11,742 bases of DNA from Jimgerdemannia flammicorona (lineage: Eukaryota > Mucoromycota > Endogonomycetes > Endogonales > Endogonaceae): NCBI GenBank assembly GCA_003990745.1, contig RBNI01006105.1:1-11742 (forward strand). The letters run 5' to 3'. Below, piece by piece: positions 7,279 through 11,742 of the stretch (positions within the stretch are counted from its first letter, which is position 1; each line of letters opens with the position of its first letter). The notes beneath the pieces were generated by a model that saw nothing but the letters and a program-made list of their open reading frames with translations, was not told where the DNA came from and ran no database searches. The translations under genes were made by a program, and so were the position numbers.

Positions 7279-7458
7279 AAATTATCTCAGATTACAGAAA
7301 ATATCATTTCCAAGAGATTTGAACTCCCAGCTATAACATTGGGAGCCCTCACCCTAGACAAGAATGGCCAGTCCTTGCAAATATACCAGCAGGCCAAAAA
7401 AAAAGAGAACCAAGACCTGTTATCCTTGTACAACCACCACTACCAAGAACAGCCTTAA
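7279..7458 (+). pseudogene. Weak protein-like scrap, possibly another retroelement
   Basis: Frame 1 is open between TAG 7276 and TAA at 7459 and reads through GALTLDKNGQSLQIYQQAKK. From memory of the family, the LDxxGxxLxYxxAxKG pattern resembles the entry to the reverse transcriptase region of fungal Copia-like elements, where a Trp-containing helix follows. That helix is not evident here. The frame can be extended back to about 7201 through the TAG. It could equally be chance. I do not assign a function. Confidence 0.2.
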
Positions 7459-7476
7459 TCTTGCAAGAGATAGAAG

Positions 7477-7548
7477 TGATGACATCTTGAAACTAATAAT
7501 GTCAGAAGTCAGAAAACTGCTCAGACTTTACCAGTAATGATGTCATCA
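7477..7548. repeat. Inverted repeat, 10-bp arms
   Basis: TGATGACATC at 7477-7486 is the exact reverse complement of GATGTCATCA at 7539-7548. The right arm sits in TGATGTCATCA, itself a near-palindrome. A purine-rich run (7463-7476) precedes the left arm. This could be a terminal motif of an LTR or paired binding sites. Confidence 0.55.
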
Positions 7549-7777
7549 ATACTGATATCATCAAAGATTAACCAGATAGTATCTAAACCTATAAATAGCT
7601 TAGAAGTCATAGTATAGTTAGATTAGCCTTATATAATATGACTGTGAACTGACTCAGTAGTTAGATGATCTCTTGATATGTCAGATCACACTTGTACTAT
7701 GTGACTACATTCCGACTCAGCAAGGTACTAAGTGCTATATCCATATTTAGCATAGTCCAGATAGCCCCTCACTATAG

Positions 7778-7785
7778 TATAAATA
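7778..7785 (+). promoter_or_regulatory. TATA-like box with C-rich patch
   Basis: TATAAATA is followed directly by a CCCCCTCCCC patch. The arrangement looks like the core promoter of an LTR (U3/R border), with C/A-rich sequence downstream. Whether it belongs to the gypsy LTR, a different LTR, or the LINE leader is not resolved. Confidence 0.4.
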
Positions 7786-8271
7786 CCCCCTCCCCTAGAC
7801 CTCAGAATCTCAGACACAAATAGACTCAAACACTTGAACAATCTGAATACAACTCTTGAATACTTTTCCACAATATTTCTTCACACAACTACTCCTAGCA
7901 TAGCAATATCATGAATAGTGAATAAACCTATTTAATAATCTACAAACCACTCTTAAGTAAATCTGCTCCCTGTTAGGTCCCTCTCCTAACCCTGTTATGA
8001 AATTTCCTAATTAGGTATTATCTGCAGCAATATGCCAATTCAACTAAGCTGGTCTTAGTTTCTTGAACTTCCTGAAATATAGAAAATCCTGAACATCCAG
8101 AACTAGTCCAAAAAAGGACTTTGGTTGAGACATCAATCTGATCTTGAAATCAATAAGTGTAGAGGACATACTCCATACACAGAAACTGACACCTTTCTCT
8201 GGTACTATTCACGTTACACAAGCTTCAAGCAATAGTTTTTCAACACAAAGTGGAGAAAAGGTATTATAAAC

Positions 8272-10299
8272 ATGTCTTCAAGCAAGAGTTCTGACGGGCA
8301 TGCTGGGTCTGGTGGACCTGGGGCCTTTGGTTGGCAGCAGGTTGGGAGGGGTTATGGCCTGGGGATGGGGGCCTTTGGAGGGTCAACAAGCGGTGGAAGT
8401 GCTAGAGGAGGGCTGGTGTCCAGTGGGAAGGGAGGAGGGACTGGCCACATGAGTTTTGCTGACAAGGTGAAGGGGAGTGGATGGCTGACTGGAAGCCGGG
8501 CTGGTGCTGCAGTAGGGAAGGGCAAGGTGAGCCCTGGAAGGGGGGGAAGTTCTCTGGCTGGGGGTATGAACATAGGGTCTGGAGATGTTGTGGCTGGGGG
8601 CGGGACTGCTGATGGTGGCATGACGGCGGATTAGGAAAAAAAAAGAGATGTGATGGCTGATGGCCAGGGGGGGTAGGGGTTCCTAATGCGGAAGGGGGAC
8701 CTGGCAGATGGTGTGATGGGACTGGCAGTGGCTCCATTACTCAAGAAGTCTATCTCGGAGTTTGCGGCTACATTGTGCTTCTGGGGCTTGGCAGTGATGG
8801 TGAGGATGGTCCTGGGGCTTATTTCGAAGCAGGTGGCAGGGGCAGCATCGGTGAAATTCCTGAAGAGTCTGGAGGGTGTGGAGGTGGGCTTTGAGGAGGC
8901 AGGCCCCCTGGAAGAGGCGCTGAGAGCTAGAGTGGCAGTTGGGGAGGTGGTGGTCCCTATGGTGTGCTGTTTGCAGTGGGACCCCAGGGTGGTACAGCTG
9001 ATGGTGTGAGGAGTACCCATGGTGATGAAGAAGGAGACAAGGAGGAGAGTAGAGGAGGTGATGGCGGAGTATGGAGATGTAGTGGATATCGGCTTTCAGA
9101 TGTGGGAGGGGATGACGATCAGGACAGGCGATGTCGATGTCAGGATTCGGCTAGCAGGGAGGGAGGCCACTGGGAAGGCGGGTGACTGGCCCTCAGTGTT
9201 GATGTGGGGTGCTTTTATTTATAAGGTATCGAGAGTGAAGGGGAGTAAGGAGGAGGAGGAGGATTTGCTAGAGGCATTGGAGGAGATGAGTGGTGCGGTG
9301 GAAAGGCGAGCGAAGGCCTGAAAGCTCTTTGAGGAGTCGACGCACCTGGAGATTGTGGAGGGGAAGTATATCCGCACTGACAAGAAGCAGTGGGAGCAGG
9401 CCCAGGGGTGCTTGCGACAGAGGGAGCTTTTGGCAAGTATGACTAGAGGGGAGAAGAGGAAGGAGGATGGGGCTGGAGAGTCTGGCAGGGTCAAAGCAAG
9501 TGTATGGGCTAGTGAAGAAGGGAAGGAGGTAGTGGTGACGGAGGAATGGACTGCGAAAGTGCTTGGCAAAGATCCTTATGCTGATGGTACTTTTGAGGTT
9601 TGGGAGGAGGCGTCGGATAATACCCCCCCCCCACTTGTCAGAAGGGGCTCGGTGAGGCGGCGAGGGGCAGACGAAGATGTTCTGATGCAGGGAGCTCAGC
9701 GAGTTACCTTTGGGGTCCCTGATGTGGCGAAAGGAGGCCAGGTGGTGGCAGTTGGTGAGGACGAGCTAGTGGATGTCCCAGAGGAGGAGTGGAATGAGGA
9801 TGCCAGTGTAGGTACTGATACTACAATGCTGGATGCAGGGCGGCTGGGGACCCCTGGAGGGAAGGAGATTGGGAATCTGCTGTGGATGAGCAATATGATG
9901 GATAACCTTGCAGCTGAGGTGTTGGGGGAAGTGGATCTGAGGGCCATGCCAGAGGAGCACTGGGCACGGATTCTGCAAGATGATGGAGTAGTGGAGGCAC
10001 TGAAGATGGAGATTCTGGTGATCTTATTGGAGGACGAGGGTTATGAGGTGGATGAGGTAAGGAAGACAGAGCTGATGGTTATTGCTAGTGAAAGGGCTGC
10101 ATACTGCTGAGCAGAACGCCATGGGTTGAAGTTCTGGCAGGAGGCCTGTGGAGAGTATCGGGAGGACTTTGAGGAGAGAGAGGATGGGGCAATGGTTGAA
10201 CTTCTGGAGGGATTGGAGGCGCAGGAAGCTGTGAAGAAGGAACTGGCTGCAGAACGCACCTTGGATTTGGTACAGGAGGACTTGGGTGCAGATTTGTAG
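8272..10299 (+). pseudogene. LINE ORF1, Gag-like protein, broken
   Basis: One frame (frame 1) runs 675 codons from ATG 8272 (A at -3) to TAG 10297, interrupted by TAG 8632, TAG 8674, TGA 9007, TGA 9319 and TGA 10108, with no frameshift needed. The first 120 residues are Gly/Ser-rich with RGG-like pieces and MSFADKVKG, a motif style seen in LINE ORF1 proteins. The middle (about 9019-9420) is charged and probably helical. The remainder is acidic, ending in a Glu/Leu-rich region likely to form coiled coil. ORF1 proteins bind element RNA and act as chaperones in the ribonucleoprotein particle. I see no CCHC knuckle or clear RRM. It lies 31 bp upstream of ORF2. Function is inferred mainly from position. 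Confidence 0.7.
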
Positions 10300-10330
10300 A
10301 GGAGAGGCTCAATCTTTAACATTATTCATC

Positions 10331-11742
10331 ATGAACAGTACAACCAATATTTTCTCTCTCAATGTGAATGGCCTTCAGGGAATTGGGAGGCATAAGAACA
10401 TTTTTACATAGCTAAAGAGATTGGAGGCTGATCTCTTTCTATTGCAGGATGTATGGTGTGAGGATGAGGATGATTGGGTGGAATGGACTAGAGAATGGGG
10501 TAGAGCTACTACTTGGTTTGGAAAGGTGGCAATTCTAATAAAGAAGGGTAGAGGCGATTTGGAGGGCATCAGGAGCTGGGGAGATCACTTGGTCTGGGGT
10601 GAATGGCACTGGCCGGGGTGGGAATCAGTGAGGGTGGGCTCTTGTTATTGTCTGGCAGCTAGGGGAGAGAGGATTGTATGGATTCGGAATCTGCTGGAGG
10701 AGGGCATTCTATTGAAGGAGGGGATTGACGTCCTTGGTGGTGATTTTAACATGGTTCGGGATTTGCACCTGGATAGAACTGATGGAGGGAGAAATGCCAG
10801 AGGGAGGAGTGGCGGTCTGGATATATGGGAGGAGGTGGAGAACCTTAGCTCATTAGGGGATATGGGCCGAATATGTTGGGGTGACTCCAGGGTCTATACA
10901 CACTGGGTGAATGGCCTAGGGACTAGGATTGACTGGATTCTGACTGCGGAATATTGGGGCACGGATGTCTGGAAGGCTTTAGAGGTGGTGTGGTGCCCAT
11001 GGTCTGATCACTGGGGACTGTTCAGGCAGGGGCAGTTGGGGGGGAGTGGAAATGGACCCGGACATTGGCACCTTAACTCCTCTCTGCTGGCTGAGAAAGG
11101 GTTGTGGGATTCATGGGTAGAGGACATCCAGACAAAGGTTCTACTCTGGAGGCAGGAGGGTTTTTCGGTGGATGTCCGTTGGTTGAGGTTAAAGGAGGCT
11201 GCGAGGGCCTATTGGGGTGGGGCTAGTAGAGAGGCAGAGAGACAGAGGAGGAGGAGATTACGGTTTGCTTCCAATCAGCTGAGGGGATTGCAGTTGGAGT
11301 GGGCAGATTTGCTTACAACTGATGAGGTGGAGGGTTGGAGGTTAGCAAGGGTAAAATTGGAAGTTGTGAAATTGTAACAGGTGTTGAGAGAGGAGGAAGA
11401 GACTCATATGCGAGGAATGGCAGCCCGACTAAGGTGGCAGGGACTTGAGGAGAGAGAGAGGCCTACTAGGTACTTGTCTAGACTCCTTAAAGCCAGGCGG
11501 GTGAGACATTGGTAGGAGAGGGTCTTTGATGCTGAGGGGGAATTGATACATGGTACGCAGCAGATCCTGGGGGTATTGAGGGCAAATTGGCGGGGTCTGT
11601 GGAGTGAGGAGGAAGGGGGTGCTGATGCTGCGGTGATTGGTGATACACTGGAGGAGTGGGAACCGCCAGTGGTTGAGGGTCTAGGGGACTTAGTCTTGCC
11701 AGTCCAGGAGGAGGAGATTCAAGGAGTCCTGGCAGCGACTAA
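10331..11742 (+). pseudogene. LINE ORF2 (endonuclease part), partial at window edge
   Basis: Frame 2 from ATG 10331 gives an endonuclease/exonuclease/phosphatase-fold domain that nicks target DNA to prime reverse transcription. Landmarks are FSLNVNGL (to 10375), LFLLQD (Asp codon 10448), GGDFN (10742-10750), THW (about 10897), GTRIDWIL (Asp 10931) and WSDHW (Asp 11006, His 11009). The family usually has Glu in LQE; here it is Asp, a conservative change needing a transversion. After the domain comes a basic, Trp-containing linker with ERPTRYLSRLLKARR, the usual bridge to the RT. Stops are TAG 10409, TAA 11375 and TAG 11513, each one C-to-T step from a Gln codon. The frame runs off the right edge before any RT motif. 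Confidence 0.85.

Larger units (their letters stand above)
7200..8271. other. Non-coding junction between gypsy and LINE elements
   Basis: A/T-rich sequence dense in stops. Contents I can point to: a weak protein-like frame at 7279-7458; an inverted repeat at 7477-7548; a TATA-like box at 7778-7785 followed by a C-rich patch; a short hairpin (AGTCC, A6, GGACT) near 8105-8120; and the sequence just before the LINE start. It probably combines LTR or solo-LTR sequence and the LINE 5' untranslated region, whose promoter would be internal. The exact boundary of the LINE is not visible. Confidence 0.5.
8272..11742 (+). mobile_element. LINE-type non-LTR retrotransposon, 5' part, decayed
   Basis: Two consecutive frames, a Gag-like ORF1 and an ORF2 beginning with an AP-type endonuclease, define a two-ORF LINE of the L1/Tad general type. 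The sense strand is strikingly G- and purine-rich, opposite in character to the gypsy element. Stops are fewer than in the gypsy element (five inside ORF1, three inside the visible ORF2), so it is less decayed. The window ends in the linker after the endonuclease; reverse transcriptase, 3' UTR and tail lie outside. The true 5' end is upstream of 8272 but not identifiable. Confidence 0.85.

Noticed and set aside
7324..7345. Hairpin with CTCCCA/TGGGAG arms
   Set aside because: Six-bp arms with a 10-base loop are expected by chance in a window this long, and nothing nearby suggests a terminator or RNA gene.
8352..9020. Long Pro/Ser-rich minus-strand open frames opposite the LINE ORF1
   Set aside because: They are antisense shadows of the G-rich ORF1; the low-complexity Pro/Ser content follows directly from its Gly/purine-rich codons.
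8964..9185. Gly/Asp/Arg-rich plus-strand frame overlapping ORF1
   Set aside because: The ORF1 frame continues through this region with a coherent charged protein; this alternative is short and low in complexity.
1..11742. CRISPR array, tRNA, rRNA or prokaryotic operon signals
   Set aside because: No regularly spaced repeats, no cloverleaf or rRNA segment recognised, and the content is eukaryotic retrotransposon sequence.

Overview
The window looks like repeat-rich eukaryotic DNA with no recognisable host gene. Almost all of it is two retrotransposons of different classes in the same orientation. First comes a heavily decayed Ty3/gypsy chromovirus, about 1.06-7.2 kb. It is followed by the 5' part of a better preserved LINE-type (non-LTR) element, about 8.27 kb to the right edge. 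A chromodomain gypsy element beside an AP-endonuclease LINE, with methylation/RIP-like decay, fits a filamentous fungus best. Plants carry both element types too, so the host assignment is an inference.

Layout. 1-1055: unassigned, C/A-rich DNA with an 82-bp imperfect tandem duplication at 368-531; no 5' LTR was recognised. 1092-6319: remains of one Gag-Pol polyprotein in the order Gag, CCHC knuckle, dUTPase, aspartic protease, reverse transcriptase, RNase H, integrase, chromodomain. Each domain can be read, but by hand count about 40 in-frame stops (mostly TGA) and frame changes (between 1322 and 1483, near 3801 and near 5572) break it. 6320-6736: 3' untranslated internal region. 6737-6749: polypurine tract. 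6751 onward: probable 3' LTR with an unresolved right end. 7200-8271: mostly non-coding, with a second TATA-like box, an inverted repeat and a possible scrap of another element.

8272-10299 is LINE ORF1, a Gly-rich then acidic, Gag-like protein kept in a single frame but broken by five stops. 10331-11742 is LINE ORF2, with an apurinic/apyrimidinic-type endonuclease domain, three stops, and the window edge falling just before the reverse transcriptase.

The most notable observation is the dUTPase. All five class motifs can be traced in the gypsy element, between the Gag zinc knuckle and the protease, which is the position dUTPase holds in betaretroviruses. Many inactivating changes in the gypsy element look like C-to-T or G-to-A transitions, often at former CpG (Arg CGN to TGN). 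This suggests cytosine-methylation decay or a RIP-like process. Neither element looks capable of autonomous movement.
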